Assembly (NCBI RefSeq): GCF_014931605.1
Contig: NZ_CP053382.1
Span: 2,108,001-2,172,000, forward strand
Direction: 5' to 3'
Length of the DNA: 64,000 bases
From: Halomonas sp. MCCC 1A13316
GTDB taxonomy: Bacteria > Pseudomonadota > Gammaproteobacteria > Pseudomonadales > Halomonadaceae
The position numbers and the translations under genes were made by a program. Shown here piece after piece: positions 63,424-64,000 of this stretch. Within the stretch, counting starts at the first letter, position 1. Each line of letters starts with the position of its first letter. Below the pieces are notes generated by a model. It was not told the DNA's origin, made no database searches, and worked only from the letters and a program-made list of their open reading frames with translations.

Positions 63424-64000
63424 TTACATGCCGAGTAGAGTCTTGGCGACGATGCTTTTCTGAATCTCGTTGCTGCCGCCGTAGATCGAAAGCTTGCGCC
63501 GATTGAGATACTGGGCGCCGGCGGCGGCATTTTCGGCCTGCTCGGCGTCGAGCTGCGCGTCGCCGAAGAGAAACTCCGGGAAGAACGGCAGCGCCGCCGG
63601 GCCCAGCGCGCGGCGGGTCAGCTCGCTGAGCTCCTGGCGCAGCTCGGACCCTCGCACCTTGAGCAGAGAGCTCTCGGCGCCGGGGGCGCCGCCGTCGCGT
63701 GCGGCAGCGAGTACCCGTAAGTGCGTGACTTCCAGCGCCATCAGCTCGAGCTCCGCCTTGACCACGCGGTGACGGAAGCTGGGCAGCTCGAGCAGTGGCC
63801 GGCCGCGATGTCGAGCACGACTAGCCACCGACTTGAGATGACGCAGCGCCTGCTTTGCGTGGCCCAGTCCGGCGATGCCGGTGCGTTCGTGGGTAAGCAG
63901 GAACTTGGCGCAGGTCCAACCCTGACCCTCCTCGCCGACGCGGTTGGCGACCGGTACGCGCACCTCGTCGAGAAACACCTCGTTGACCTCGTGAGCCCCG
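63424..64000 (-). CDS. Acyl-CoA dehydrogenase (PimC-like large subunit), C-terminal part only
   Basis: The last 191 codons are visible; the gene runs off the right edge. The frame is open to position 64000 (reading GAHEVNEVFLDEVRVP), so an internal GTG start is not needed. Motifs are ANRVGEEGQGWTCAKFLLTHERTG and the C-terminal SIYGGSNEIQKSIVAKTLLGM with the family's GGSNEIQ turn, where the Glu lies one position past the usual YEGT site. It pairs with the PimD-like gene nine bases downstream. Homologous pairs act on dicarboxylyl-CoAs, aromatic side chains or steroid side chains; the substrate here is open. Confidence 0.88.
   Translation of the reverse strand, partial: GAHEVNEVFLDEVRVPVANRVGEEGQGWTCAKFLLTHERTGIAGLGHAKQALRHLKSVASRARHRGRPLLELPSFRHRVVKAELELMALEVTHLRVLAAARDGGAPGAESSLLKVRGSELRQELSELTRRALGPAALPFFPEFLFGDAQLDAEQAENAAAGAQYLNRRKLSIYGGSNEIQKSIVAKTLLGM

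Overview
The window reads as a chromosome segment of a high-GC gammaproteobacterium, most likely Halomonas or another member of the Halomonadaceae. The reasons are the core order tRNA-tig-clpP-clpX-lon-hupB-ppiD, a YehZYXW-type osmolyte ABC operon, several acidic proteins, and many small catabolic and transport operons with divergent regulators. The genus is an inference; no 16S rRNA gene is present. Almost all of the sequence is coding, and I saw no insertion sequence, prophage, integrase, CRISPR array or clear pseudogene. The genes at both edges are cut by the window ends.

Layout: (1) 1-6155, minus strand: a dipeptide-type ABC transporter (binding protein, two permeases, double-ATPase) followed by a truncated FAD-linked oxidase, with a divergent FadR-type GntR regulator and a strong palindrome between them. 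(2) 6264-12014: TerB-like protein, DadA-like oxidoreductase, small membrane protein, pyrC, then mtnN and luxS together, and folD. (3) 12144-12672: tRNA-Pro, tRNA-Arg and two identical tRNA-His genes. (4) 12863-21443: the protein-quality block tig, clpP, clpX, lon, hupB, ppiD, its units separated by strong hairpins. (5) 21517-28263: COG0523 metallochaperone with a Zur-like box, lpxH, ppiB, glnS-cysS, and a DUF1853 protein. (6) 28297-33992: the yehZYXW-like operon, convergent with a 616-residue acidic unknown protein.

(7) 34445-40177: a branched-chain 2-oxoacid dehydrogenase operon (E1 alpha, E1 beta, E2 with two lipoyl domains) that ends in a eukaryotic-type protein kinase gene instead of an E3 gene. 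(8) 40183-48278: a TRAP transporter with a LysR regulator and a VOC protein, divergent from pxpABC (5-oxoprolinase), then a small ribbon-helix-helix protein and a GntR regulator. (9) 48393-51869: an MCE/Mla-type lipid transport operon with a PqiC-like lipoprotein. (10) 51972-64000: a fatty or dicarboxylic acid beta-oxidation region: IclR regulator, PaaJ/PcaF-like thiolase, PaaH-like dehydrogenase, divergent acyl-CoA dehydrogenase-ligase-thioesterase-membrane protein operon, etfBA, and a pair of PimD/PimC-like acyl-CoA dehydrogenases.

Most of the window is ordinary core and accessory metabolism. The best candidates for undescribed biology are the kinase linked to the bkd operon, the acidic protein with a single RTX-like nonapeptide beside the osmolyte transporter, and the polytopic membrane protein coupled to the acyl-CoA ligase operon. 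Several palindromes lie in divergent promoter regions and are plausible operators for the adjacent regulators.
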